A stretch of DNA of 64,000 nucleotides from Streptomyces sp. NBC_00358 (GTDB taxonomy: Bacteria; Actinomycetota; Actinomycetes; Streptomycetales; Streptomycetaceae): the NCBI RefSeq assembly GCF_036099295.1, contig NZ_CP107976.1, forward strand, positions 2,976,001 to 3,040,000, read 5' to 3'. The notes under the pieces are model-generated. The model ran no database searches. It was not told where the DNA came from and saw only the letters and a program-made list of their open reading frames with translations. The translations under genes and the position numbers were made by a program. Below, piece by piece: positions 31,653 through 39,902 of this stretch. Positions within the stretch are counted from its first letter, which is position 1, and each line of letters starts with the position of its first letter.

Positions 31653-32087
31653 ATGGAATCGTCCGCGAGGGCCATGGCGTGTGCCGAGAGTGACGTGCGC
31701 TCCGAGTGCGCCGACGGCGGGGACCTCGCGTACAACGTGTTCGCTCGCGGCTGCCCCTCCCGGGGCACGCTGGAGCACGTCACCGGACGCTGGGGCTCGC
31801 TCACGCTGGGAGCGCTGCACGACGGCACGTTCCGGTTCAACGAACTGCGCCGCCGGGTCGACGGCGTCAGCGAGAAGATGCTCTCCCAGACCCTGCACGC
31901 GCTGGAGCGCGACGGTCTGGTGCACCGCGACGCGCGGCCCACGAACCCGCCGCGCGTCGACTACACCCTCACGCCGCTGGGCCGCGAGGTCGCCGAGCGG
32001 CTGCTGACCCTCATCACCTTCGTCGAGGGCCGCATGGACGACGTCCTTGAGGCCCGGGGACGCTACGACGAGAGCCGCGGGGCGTAA
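31653..32087 (+). CDS. HxlR-family transcriptional regulator
   Basis: A 144-residue winged-helix protein. A short Cys-containing N-terminus leads to GCPSRGTLEHVTGRWGSLTLGAL, then the HxlR core FNELRRRVDGVSEKMLSQTLHALERDGLVHR and YTLTPLGREVAERL. HxlR proteins often sense redox or electrophiles through N-terminal cysteines; Cys near residues 10, 19 and 34 are candidates. Its target may be the neighbouring small membrane protein gene. No good Shine-Dalgarno precedes ATG 31653, so it may be leaderless. Confidence 0.85.
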   Translation: MESSARAMACAESDVRSECADGGDLAYNVFARGCPSRGTLEHVTGRWGSLTLGALHDGTFRFNELRRRVDGVSEKMLSQTLHALERDGLVHRDARPTNPPRVDYTLTPLGREVAERLLTLITFVEGRMDDVLEARGRYDESRGA

Positions 32088-32135
32088 GAGCGCCGGACCC
32101 CCGGGAGGCCCGGACCACCCGGGAGGCCCGGAGCG

Positions 32136-32996
32136 TCAGACTCCCGGGCGCGGGGCCCGCTGGCAGCGCGGGCAGAAGTAGCTGGAGCGGTTCATCCAGG
32201 CCCGCCGGCGCATCGGCGTCCCGCAGCGATGACAGGGTTCCCCCTCACGCCCGTACGCGTCGAGCGAGCGGTCGAAATAGCCCGACTCGCCGTTGACGTT
32301 GACGTACAGGCTGTCGAAGCTGGTGCCGCCGACGGCGAGGGCGTCGTTCATGACGTCGCGGACGTGGCCGAGGAGTTCGGCCGTGCGCGGCCGGGTCATG
32401 GTCGCCGTCGGGCGTTCGTAGTGCAGCTTGGAGCGCCAGAGCGCTTCGTCCGCGTAGATGTTCCCGACGCCGCTGATCAGCGACTGGTCGAGCAGGGCGC
32501 GTTTGATCGTCGTACGACGGGCCCGCAGCACCGTGGGGAACGCGGCGTCGTCGAAGAGCGGGTCGAGCGGGTCACGGGCGATGTGCGCGATGACGTCGGG
32601 AAGGCCGTCCGGGGTGTTCTCGTGCAGCGACAGCCCGCCGAACGTGCGCTGGTCGACGAAGCGGAGCTCGGTGCCCCTCTCGTCCTCGAAGCGGATGCGG
32701 ATGCGCAGGTGCTTCTCCTCGGCGGCGTCCTCCGGCTGCACCAGGAGCTGACCGCTCATCCCGAGGTGCGCGAGCACGGAGTACGGGGAGTCGTCGAGCG
32801 GGAGCCACAGATACTTGCCGCGGCGCATCGCCGCACCGATCCGGTGTCCGGCGAGCGCCTTCGCGAAGCCGTCGGGCCCCGCCAGATGGCGCCGCACGGC
32901 CCGCGGATGCCGGACCTCGACCGATCTCACGACCCGCCCGGTGACCCAGCGCTCCAGGCCCCGCCGCACGACTTCGACCTCGGGCAACTCGGGCAC
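32136..32996 (-). CDS. mutM: Formamidopyrimidine-DNA glycosylase
   Basis: Base-excision repair enzyme removing 8-oxoguanine and FaPy lesions. After the initiator, [14 protein letters not shown] supplies catalytic Pro2 and Glu3; Lys60 falls in RRGKYLWL. The H2TH region has [19 protein letters not shown], and the C-terminal zinc finger has CHRCGTPM with CPRC. GTG 32996 has GGAGGAG four bases upstream. It has 286 residues. Downstream of rnc on the same strand, separated by a strong hairpin. Confidence 0.96.
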   Translation of the reverse strand: MPELPEVEVVRRGLERWVTGRVVRSVEVRHPRAVRRHLAGPDGFAKALAGHRIGAAMRRGKYLWLPLDDSPYSVLAHLGMSGQLLVQPEDAAEEKHLRIRIRFEDERGTELRFVDQRTFGGLSLHENTPDGLPDVIAHIARDPLDPLFDDAAFPTVLRARRTTIKRALLDQSLISGVGNIYADEALWRSKLHYERPTATMTRPRTAELLGHVRDVMNDALAVGGTSFDSLYVNVNGESGYFDRSLDAYGREGEPCHRCGTPMRRRAWMNRSSYFCPRCQRAPRPGV

Positions 32997-33215
32997 GGGA
33001 CTCCTCCGGAGGGCGGGCTGAGCGGATGATGCCGGAAGCGTACATCGCACTCGACGACCGCCGTCGGCGAGCGGTCCGGCCCCGTCCCCGGGCACCCCGC
33101 CCGCCCCGCCCCCGGGCACCCAGGTCGCTCCGTCCCGGCCCAGCGACCCTCCACCGCCCGGGAGTTGGGCCTGCGTGGCGAGAGTCCCGCGGAGTCGGCC
33201 GCGGGGGCAACGCGC

Positions 33216-33253
33216 GGACCCCGCCGCGGCGCGAGTGCGCTGCGGCGGGGTCC
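33216..33253 (-). terminator. rnc terminator, 12-bp stem plus inner GCGC pairing
   Basis: GGACCCCGCCGC (33216-33227) pairs with GCGGCGGGGTCC (33242-33253), with an inner GCGC/GCGC around GAGT. It divides rnc from mutM in a 306-base gap whose other half (33000-33200) shows nothing recognisable. Confidence 0.65.
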
Positions 33254-33302
33254 GGTACTGCGAGGTACTGCGGGTGCTGCGGTGCTTCAGCTGTCGAAGG
33301 AT

Positions 33303-34160
33303 TCAGGCGGTGGCCGTGTCGGTCGTCGGCGTCGAGGAGGCGTCGGCGGTCTCCTCGATGTCCTGAGCCGCCTGCTGGGCGGCACGAGCCGCCTGTTCGG
33401 CGGCCTGGGCCGACTTCGCGCGTTCGGCCGCGGCGGAGTGGATGGCATTCCACGCGGACTCCGCGGCCTGCTGCTCCGCCTCCTTCTTGCTGCGGCCGGT
33501 GCCGGTGCCGTACGAGACGCCTCCGACGCGGGCGGCAGCAGTGAAGACCTTCTCGTGGTCCGGGCCGGTCTCGGAGACCAGGTACTCGGGAACTCCGAGC
33601 CCCTCGGTCGCCGTGAGTTCCTGGAGACTGGTCTTCCAGTCCAGGCCGGCACCAAGATTCGAGGACTTCTCGATCAGCGGATCGAAGAGCCGGTGGACGA
33701 GTTCGCCCGCGGCCTCCAGCCCCTGGTCGAGATAGACGGCGCCGATCACCGCTTCAAGGGTGTCGGCGAGAATGGACGCCTTGTCCCGGCCTCCCGTGCC
33801 TTCCTCGCCCCGGCCGAGCCGGATGAAGGAGCCGAGTTCGAGGCCGCGGCCCACTTCCGCCAGCGCACGAGAATTGACCACCGCGGCCCGCAACTTGGCC
33901 AGTTGGCCCTCGGGCAGGTCGGGGTGGGTGCGGTACAGCGTGTCCGTGACCACGAGGCCCAGTACGGAGTCCCCGAGGAACTCCAGACGCTCGTTGGTCG
34001 GCAGACCGCCGTTCTCGTACGCGTAGGAACGGTGGGTCAGCGCACGCACCAGAAGGGCGGACTCGAGCTTGTAGCCGAGCCGCCCTTCCAGAAGCGTGTG
34101 GGACGAGGCTGTGTTGTCCGCCTTTTTCTTGGCGTTTGTATCCGCCTTGGCGTCAGACAT
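33303..34160 (-). CDS. rnc: Ribonuclease III (AbsB)
   Basis: Double-strand-specific endoribonuclease, in S. coelicolor known as AbsB, a global activator of antibiotic production that processes mRNAs and rRNA. The signature [16 protein letters not shown] carries catalytic Glu and Asp. [15 protein letters not shown] precedes the dsRNA-binding domain (about 175-245, ending [13 protein letters not shown]). An Ala-rich coiled tail follows. ATG 34160, 285 residues. Last gene of DUF177-rpmF-rnc. Confidence 0.96.
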   Translation of the reverse strand: MSDAKADTNAKKKADNTASSHTLLEGRLGYKLESALLVRALTHRSYAYENGGLPTNERLEFLGDSVLGLVVTDTLYRTHPDLPEGQLAKLRAAVVNSRALAEVGRGLELGSFIRLGRGEEGTGGRDKASILADTLEAVIGAVYLDQGLEAAGELVHRLFDPLIEKSSNLGAGLDWKTSLQELTATEGLGVPEYLVSETGPDHEKVFTAAARVGGVSYGTGTGRSKKEAEQQAAESAWNAIHSAAAERAKSAQAAEQAARAAQQAAQDIEETADASSTPTTDTATA

Positions 34161-34179
34161 CAGACCTCTCACCGGCCGC

Positions 34180-34353
34180 TCAGACCTCGAGGACCTGGCG
34201 CTTGTTATAGGTGCCGCAAGCCGGGCACGCGATGTGCTGCAGCTTGGGCTCGTGGCAGCGCTCGCACGCAACCAGGGTGGGGACCGCAGCCTTCCACTGC
34301 GACCGGCGGTGGCGCGTGTTGCTGCGCGACATCTTCCGCTTCGGAACAGCCAC
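34180..34353 (-). CDS. rpmF: 50S ribosomal protein L32
   Basis: A 57-residue ribosomal protein with [20 protein letters not shown] and zinc ribbon CERC...CPAC (zinc-binding C+ form). GTG 34353 with AGGAG eight bases upstream. It begins two bases after the DUF177 gene and ends 19 before rnc. Confidence 0.97.
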   Translation of the reverse strand: MAVPKRKMSRSNTRHRRSQWKAAVPTLVACERCHEPKLQHIACPACGTYNKRQVLEV

Positions 34354-34355
34354 GG

Positions 34356-35000
34356 CTACTTCTCCTGCTTCTCGTCGACGCCAGCTTCGGCGCCGCTCAA
34401 CTCGTCCTTCTCGCCATCTTCGAGTGAACCGGCGAGTCCCTGCAGTGCCGCCCAACGGATGTCGACGGCGTCATGTTGGTGCTCCGGGTCGTCCGCGAGC
34501 CGCGCTCCACACTCGGAGCACAGGCCGGGGCAGTCGTCCTGGCACACCGGCTGCATCGGCAGTGCGAGCACCACCGCATCACGCAGCACGGGTTCGAGGT
34601 CGAACAGGCCGTCCTCGAGGAAGAGCGTGTCCTCGTCGTCCTCGGCGTCGTCGACCGGCTCCGCTTTGGGGCGGCCCCGGTCATCGGCGTCAGGGTACGA
34701 GAACATCTCCTGGAAATCCGCTCTGAGCGCCTGCTCGAGCGGCTCCAGACACCTTACGCACTCCCCCTTGGCCGATGCACGGGCGGTGCCTGTGACAAGC
34801 ACCCCGTCCATGACCGACTCCAGACGGAGTCCGAGCTCCACCGGCGCGCCTTCCGGCACTCCGATGACACCCTGGATCCCCAGATCCGTGGGAGCGTCGA
34901 TCGTGCGGGTCAGGCGCTGGAGCGCGCCAGGACGCCGCCCCAGCTCGTGCGTGTCGAACACGAGAGGATTGCGGTGGTCGAGGCGGGCGTTCAGAGCCAT
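34356..35000 (-). CDS. DUF177 (YceD-family) protein
   Basis: A 214-residue protein with the family hallmark GECVRCLEP (about 79-87) and the second cysteine pair [12 protein letters not shown] (about 158-169). In other bacteria and chloroplasts DUF177 proteins sit upstream of rpmF and are implicated in 23S rRNA or ribosome biogenesis. An acidic insertion (about 110-130) and an acidic/charged tail are present. Starts ATG 35000 and is closely followed by rpmF. Confidence 0.88.
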   Translation of the reverse strand: MALNARLDHRNPLVFDTHELGRRPGALQRLTRTIDAPTDLGIQGVIGVPEGAPVELGLRLESVMDGVLVTGTARASAKGECVRCLEPLEQALRADFQEMFSYPDADDRGRPKAEPVDDAEDDEDTLFLEDGLFDLEPVLRDAVVLALPMQPVCQDDCPGLCSECGARLADDPEHQHDAVDIRWAALQGLAGSLEDGEKDELSGAEAGVDEKQEK

Positions 35001-35175
35001 TCCTGCTTTCGATCTTCGAACTCAAGGGAACGCCGCCCTTGGTCTCCCGCGGGCAGCGTGGATCGCGGACGTACACGCGACCGAAGAGCCAGGATACTGG
35101 ACCTTTCGCTTTCGGCCCAATCCGGTCCGTACCCGCGGTCCCGGCCGCCGGTACGCGCCCCTCCTGACCCGGTGG

Positions 35176-36258
35176 TCAGTGGCCGCCGCGCCCCTGCTCG
35201 TACGCCCTGAGCTGCTCGGCGCTGATCATGCTGGTGTCGAAGAGGCTGGCCTCGTCGAGGGCGTGGTTCTGCTGGTCCATGGCGTGGGCCTGCTGCTGGG
35301 CGTAGACCTGCTGCTGGTTCTGGTCGTACGTCTGCTGCTGGTCGTAGCCCTGCTGCTGGTAGGCGGCGTAGGGGTCGGCCTGCTGGTAGCCGTACGCGTC
35401 CTGCTGCGGGGCGTAGCCCTGCTGATAGCCGTACGGGTCGGCCTGCTGCTGGTAGGCGTACGCCTCCTGCTGCTGCCCGTAGGAGGGCTGCGCGGCCGGC
35501 TCCGGGGTCTGCACGGGCTGCTCGGGCACGTCGGCGAGCTCCGCGAGGCCGGCCAGGTAGTCGGCGTCGCTGGTGTGCGCGCCGGGCGTCCCGTCCTCCC
35601 CGAAGGCGCTCAGGTCGCCGAGGTCGTCGCTGGCGATCCGGCCGTGCAGCTTCCGCCGGCCGTGGCCGACGGCCTCCAGGGTCTTGGCGAGGACGGCCTC
35701 GAAGGCGCCGAGCTTGATGTCGACGTATTCGTCGGCGTTGCGGCGCAGGGTCTCCGGGTCGTGACTGCGCTCCGGCGCGTCCTCGTCCTCGTACCCCTGC
35801 TCGTCGAGGCCCGGACCGGCGCCGAGGAGCTTCTCGCGGCCGCGGCCGACGGAGCCGAGGGTCTTGGTGAGGACGACCTCGAAGTTGGCGAGCTTGGAGT
35901 CGACGTAGTCGTCGGCCTCGGCGCGGACCTCCTCGGCCTCCTTGCGGGCCTCCGCGAGGATCCGGTCCGCCTCGTTCTGCGAGCGGCGGGCGACCTCGGT
36001 GTCGGAGATCAGGGAGCCCCGTTCGGCGTGCGCGGTCTCGATGATCCGCTCGGCCTCCTGACGGGCCCGCTCGACCATCTCCTCGCGGCCGCCGATCAGC
36101 TCCTGCGCCTGGGCGAGGGAGCCGGGCAGCGCCTGGCGCACCTCTTCCAGCATCGACAGCAGGTCGGCGCGGTTGACCACGCACGAGGCCGACATGGGCA
36201 TGGAACGGGCACTGCCGACCGCCGCGACGATCTCATCGAGCTTCTTCTGCACGTCCAC
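35176..36258 (-). CDS. DivIVA-like coiled-coil cell-division-associated protein with Gln/Tyr-rich tail
   Basis: A 360-residue protein annotated in actinobacteria as a cell division initiation or F-type ATPase b-like protein. A long Glu/Arg/Ala coiled coil (about 45-115) is followed by two related 32-residue units (115-146 and 175-206; pattern ADxYVDxKLxxFExVLxKTL). The Gln/Tyr-rich low-complexity tail (259-331) resembles prion-like domains. GTG 36258. It lies between coaD and the DUF177-rpmF-rnc set. It could act in polar growth or division; no direct evidence here. Confidence 0.75.
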   Translation of the reverse strand: MDVQKKLDEIVAAVGSARSMPMSASCVVNRADLLSMLEEVRQALPGSLAQAQELIGGREEMVERARQEAERIIETAHAERGSLISDTEVARRSQNEADRILAEARKEAEEVRAEADDYVDSKLANFEVVLTKTLGSVGRGREKLLGAGPGLDEQGYEDEDAPERSHDPETLRRNADEYVDIKLGAFEAVLAKTLEAVGHGRRKLHGRIASDDLGDLSAFGEDGTPGAHTSDADYLAGLAELADVPEQPVQTPEPAAQPSYGQQQEAYAYQQQADPYGYQQGYAPQQDAYGYQQADPYAAYQQQGYDQQQTYDQNQQQVYAQQQAHAMDQQNHALDEASLFDTSMISAEQLRAYEQGRGGH

Positions 36259-36357
36259 CGTGTGCTCGCCACTCTCTACAGCTGTGATGGAGACGGACGG
36301 GTCGACTGTACGACCACTCCTGCCCCGCCCGACACCGGGTGACGGACTGTCAGTCGC

Positions 36358-36867
36358 TCAGTCCTGGCCCAGCCGCCCCTTGAGCGCCTCCAGGACCACC
36401 GGCGGCACCAGATGGGAGATGTCACCGCCCCAGTTCGCGACTTCCTTGACCAGTGAGGAGGAGAGGAAGCTGTAGGTGGGGCTGGTCGGGATGAACAGGG
36501 TCTCGACACCCGAGAGCCCGTTGTTCATCTGGGCCATCTGGAGTTCGTAGTCGAAGTCGCTGACCGCGCGCAGACCCTTGACGATGGCCGGGATGTCCCG
36601 CTGCTTGCAGTAGTCGACGAGGAGGCCGTGGTAGGCCTCGACCTGGACGTTGCCGAACTCGGCCGTGACCTCGCGGATCAGCTCGATCCGCTCGTCGACC
36701 GTGAACAGGCCCTGCTTCGACTGATTGATCATCACCACGACGTGCACGACGTCGTACAGCGCGGAGGCACGGGCGATGATGTCGAGGTGTCCATTGGTGA
36801 TGGGGTCGAATGACCCCGGACAGACGGCGCGGCGCAACAGTGGTCCCTCGCTCTCCGGTCCGGTCAT
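36358..36867 (-). CDS. coaD: Phosphopantetheine adenylyltransferase
   Basis: Fourth step of coenzyme A synthesis, joining 4'-phosphopantetheine and ATP. Nucleotide site [16 protein letters not shown] (HxGH-type, about 16-31) and the [16 protein letters not shown]-terminal motif are present (ISS/T variant reads SPTYSF). It has 169 residues. ATG 36867 overlaps the rsmD stop (ATGA). Confidence 0.96.
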   Translation of the reverse strand: MTGPESEGPLLRRAVCPGSFDPITNGHLDIIARASALYDVVHVVVMINQSKQGLFTVDERIELIREVTAEFGNVQVEAYHGLLVDYCKQRDIPAIVKGLRAVSDFDYELQMAQMNNGLSGVETLFIPTSPTYSFLSSSLVKEVANWGGDISHLVPPVVLEALKGRLGQD

Positions 36868-37451
36868 CGTGCGTCTTCGCACGTAGAGGCGGCGCGACCG
36901 TACCAAAACGTTCCCTCGCCGTACCGACGGGCCCTGACGGCTTCGAAACCGTCCGGCCAGCCGAATTCACCGCCTCTGGTGCTGCGCTCCACGGTGACGA
37001 GCGCATCGTCGGCGAGCCAGCCCCCGGTCCGGAGTGTGAGCAGAATCTCCCGAAGATCGTCGTCCGAGACGGCGTACGGAGGGTCGAGGAAGACCAGGTC
37101 GTAGGGGTCCTCCGGTGCCGCCGTCCGGATGATCTGTTCCGCTTTGCCCGCTCTGACCTCGGCGCCGGGCAGGCCCAGGGACTTCACGTTCTCGCGGACG
37201 ACCCTGGCCGCGCGGGCGTCCGCCTCGACGAGCAGGGTGTGTCCGGCGCCGCGGCTGAGCGCCTCCAGGCCCACGGCGCCCGAGCCGGCGTACAGGTCGA
37301 GCACGCGCTCGCCCTCCAGCGGGCCGCCGAGCAGGGACTGCCACGTGGAGAAGAGTCCCTCGCGCGCCCGGTCGGAGGTGGGGCGGGTGCCGGTGCCCGG
37401 CGGGACGGCCAGACGGCGTCCGCCGGCCCGGCCGGCGATCACGCGGGTCAT
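36864..37451 (-). CDS. rsmD: 16S rRNA (guanine-966-N2)-methyltransferase RsmD
   Basis: Methylates G966 in the 30S head. The SAM site is [20 protein letters not shown] (about 50-69), and the catalytic FLDPPY is at about 121-126. It has 195 residues. Translationally coupled to coaD by a four-base overlap, a very common bacterial pairing. It begins 69 bases after recG. Confidence 0.95.
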   Translation of the reverse strand: MTRVIAGRAGGRRLAVPPGTGTRPTSDRAREGLFSTWQSLLGGPLEGERVLDLYAGSGAVGLEALSRGAGHTLLVEADARAARVVRENVKSLGLPGAEVRAGKAEQIIRTAAPEDPYDLVFLDPPYAVSDDDLREILLTLRTGGWLADDALVTVERSTRGGEFGWPDGFEAVRARRYGEGTFWYGRAASTCEDAR

Positions 37452-37519
37452 GAGGGTCCTTTGCGCTGGGGGTGTGTCGGTTCCTCCCAGTCTCTCAGCC
37501 GTGGGCCCCTCGCCGCTGC

Positions 37520-39736
37520 TCAGCCCTTGTCCAGGTACTGCTCCCGTTCCTCGTCCAGGAGGGCGTCCAGGGCGGTGCGCAGGCCGGGGAGGCCCGTGAG
37601 CTCCGGGTCCGCCGCGACGACGGCGGTGGCCTCCTCGCGGGCCTCCGCGATGATCTCCTCGTCGTCGATGACGGCGAGCATGCGCAGCGAGGAGCGGACA
37701 CCGGACTGGGCCTGGCCGAGGACATCGCCCTCGCGGCGCTGTTCGAGGTCGATGCGGGAGAGCTCGAAGCCGTCCAGGGTCGAGGCCACCGCGTTCAGCC
37801 GCTGACGGGCCGGGCTCGCCTCCGGCATCTCGGAGACCAGCAGGCAGAGCCCGGCGGCCGAGCCGCGGCCGACGCGGCCGCGCAACTGGTGGAGCTGGGA
37901 GACGCCGAAGCGGTCGGCGTCCATGATCACCATGGCGGTGGCGTTCGGCACGTTCACGCCGACCTCGATCACGGTCGTCGCCACCAGGACGCCCGTCTCG
38001 CCCGCGGCGAAGCGGCGCATGACGGCGTCCTTGTCGTCGGGGTGCATCCGGCCGTGCAGGACTTCGATCTTGAGGCCCTGGAGGGGGCCCTCGGCGAGCT
38101 GGGCGGCGACGTCGAGGACGGCCAGCGGCGGACGCTTCTCCGCCTCGTCCTCGGGGGACTTCTTCTTGGCGCCCTTCTTCGGGTCGTCGTCCCCGTCGCC
38201 GATGCGGGGGCAGACGACGTACGCCTGATGGCCGTTCTCCACTTCCTCGCGCACGCGCTCCCACGCGCGTGCGAGGAAGTGCGGCTTGTCCGCGGCGGGG
38301 ACGACATGGCTGGCGATCGGGGAGCGCCCGGCGGGGAGCTGGTCGAGGACGGAGGTCTCCAGATCGCCGAAGACCGTCATCGCGACCGTGCGCGGGATGG
38401 GCGTGGCGGTCATGACCAGGAGGTGCGGGGGCTGCTTGCCCTTGCCGCGCAGGGCGTCGCGCTGCTCGACACCGAAGCGGTGCTGCTCGTCGACCACGAC
38501 CAGGCCCAGGTCGTGGAACTGGACCTTGTCCTCGATCAGGGCGTGGGTGCCGATCACGATCCCGGCCTCGCCGGTGACCAGGTCGAGCAGCGCCTGGCGC
38601 CGGCCCGCCGCCCCCATGGAGCCGGTGAGCAGCACGACCTTCGTCGCGTGCTCGGCCCCGCCGAGCATGCCGCCCTGCGCCAGCTCGCCCATCATCTCGG
38701 TGATCGACCGGTGGTGCTGCTGGGCGAGCACCTCGGTGGGCGCGAGCATCGCGGCCTGCCCACCCGCGTCGACGACGGCGAGCATGGCGCGCAGGGCGAC
38801 CATCGTCTTCCCGCTGCCCACCTCCCCCTGCAGCAGTCGGTGCATCGGGTGTTCGGTGGCGAGGCCGTCGAAGATCTCCTTGGAGACCTTCCGCTGGCCC
38901 TCGGTGAGGGTGAAGGGGAGCTTGGCGTCGAAGGCGGTGAGCATGCCGTCCGGTGCGGGGACGCGGGCGACGGCGGGGAGCTGGGCGTCGGCGTGGCGGC
39001 GGCGGGCCAGGGCGACCTGGAGGACGAAGGCCTCGTCCCACTTGAGGCGGGCGCGGGCGTCGTGGATGTCCGCCTTGGTGTGCGGGCGGTGGACCTTGAG
39101 AAGTGCCTCGGGGAGGGTGACCAGGCCGCGGCCGTCGCGCAGCGAGTCCGGGAGGGGGTCGACCGCTTCCTGGACGCTCGGCAGCACCGTCTGCACCGAC
39201 TTGGCGATCTTCCAGGACTCCAGCTTGGCGGTGGCCGGGTAGATCGGGATGAGGGCGCCCGCCCAGCTGTCGACGCTCTCCACGGCCTCCTCGCCGTCGC
39301 CGCGCAGCAGTTCGTACGCCGGATGGGCGAGCTGGAGGCGGCGGTTGAAGACGGACACCTTGCCGGAGAACATCGCGCGGGTGCCGGGGAGCAGGTCCTT
39401 GTGGGGCTTGTGCACGCCGTGCCCGAAGAAGACGAGCTGGAGGCGGCCGCTGCCGTCCGTGATGGTGACTTCGAGGCGCTGCCCCTTGCCGCGGGGCGCC
39501 TTGGACGAGGCGAAGGTGGCCAGGCGCGCGTCGGCGACCTGGGCGACCACCGTCACATGCTCGTCCAGCGGCAGGTCGGCGAGGTGGGTGAGCTGCCCGC
39601 GCTCCTCGTATCTGCGCGGGTAGTGGTGCAGCAGGTCGCCGACGGTGTGCAGGCCGAGGTGCTCGGCCATCACCTTCGCGGTGGCGGGACCGAGCGCCTT
39701 CTTCAGTGGTTCTTCGAGCACGGGCACGAGATCCAT
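37520..39736 (-). CDS. recG: ATP-dependent DNA helicase RecG
   Basis: Branch-migration helicase rescuing stalled forks and R-loops. It has an N-terminal wedge/OB region (about 55-190), Walker A GEVGSGKT, APTEVLAQQHH, DEQHRFG (motif II), TATPIPRT (motif III) and GRVGRG (motif VI). An insert rich in Lys/Asp (DDDPKKGAKKKSPED) lies before the second helicase lobe. It has 738 residues. ATG 39736 has only a weak Shine-Dalgarno. It is divergent from the Hsp90-like gene. Confidence 0.95.
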   Translation of the reverse strand: MDLVPVLEEPLKKALGPATAKVMAEHLGLHTVGDLLHHYPRRYEERGQLTHLADLPLDEHVTVVAQVADARLATFASSKAPRGKGQRLEVTITDGSGRLQLVFFGHGVHKPHKDLLPGTRAMFSGKVSVFNRRLQLAHPAYELLRGDGEEAVESVDSWAGALIPIYPATAKLESWKIAKSVQTVLPSVQEAVDPLPDSLRDGRGLVTLPEALLKVHRPHTKADIHDARARLKWDEAFVLQVALARRRHADAQLPAVARVPAPDGMLTAFDAKLPFTLTEGQRKVSKEIFDGLATEHPMHRLLQGEVGSGKTMVALRAMLAVVDAGGQAAMLAPTEVLAQQHHRSITEMMGELAQGGMLGGAEHATKVVLLTGSMGAAGRRQALLDLVTGEAGIVIGTHALIEDKVQFHDLGLVVVDEQHRFGVEQRDALRGKGKQPPHLLVMTATPIPRTVAMTVFGDLETSVLDQLPAGRSPIASHVVPAADKPHFLARAWERVREEVENGHQAYVVCPRIGDGDDDPKKGAKKKSPEDEAEKRPPLAVLDVAAQLAEGPLQGLKIEVLHGRMHPDDKDAVMRRFAAGETGVLVATTVIEVGVNVPNATAMVIMDADRFGVSQLHQLRGRVGRGSAAGLCLLVSEMPEASPARQRLNAVASTLDGFELSRIDLEQRREGDVLGQAQSGVRSSLRMLAVIDDEEIIAEAREEATAVVAADPELTGLPGLRTALDALLDEEREQYLDKG

Positions 39737-39782
39737 TGCACACCACGGCACTGACATTGCCGTATACGTCCCGGAAATCCGC

Positions 39783-39812
39783 TGGTCAGACGGCTCGTTC
39801 CGGGCCTAGGAT
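39783..39812 (+). promoter_or_regulatory. Possible promoter of the Hsp90-like gene
   Basis: TGGTCA and TAGGAT are 18 bases apart in the 166-base recG-hsp90 gap, about 90 bases before ATG 39903. The -10 is good and the -35 weak. No HrcA/CIRCE or HspR repeat is seen. Confidence 0.3.
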
Positions 39813-39902
39813 GACGCGCTCCGGCCCTCTTCGCGGTCACCGTCCCCCGGGACCGCCCGACCCCGCGCCGTCGCACGTCCCCCACCCACCGGCGCAGCGA
39901 CG

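Noticed and set aside
36864..39746. Single minus-strand frame of 960 codons
   Set aside because: Only the last 195 codons (RsmD) are real; the rest is the wrong frame of recG.
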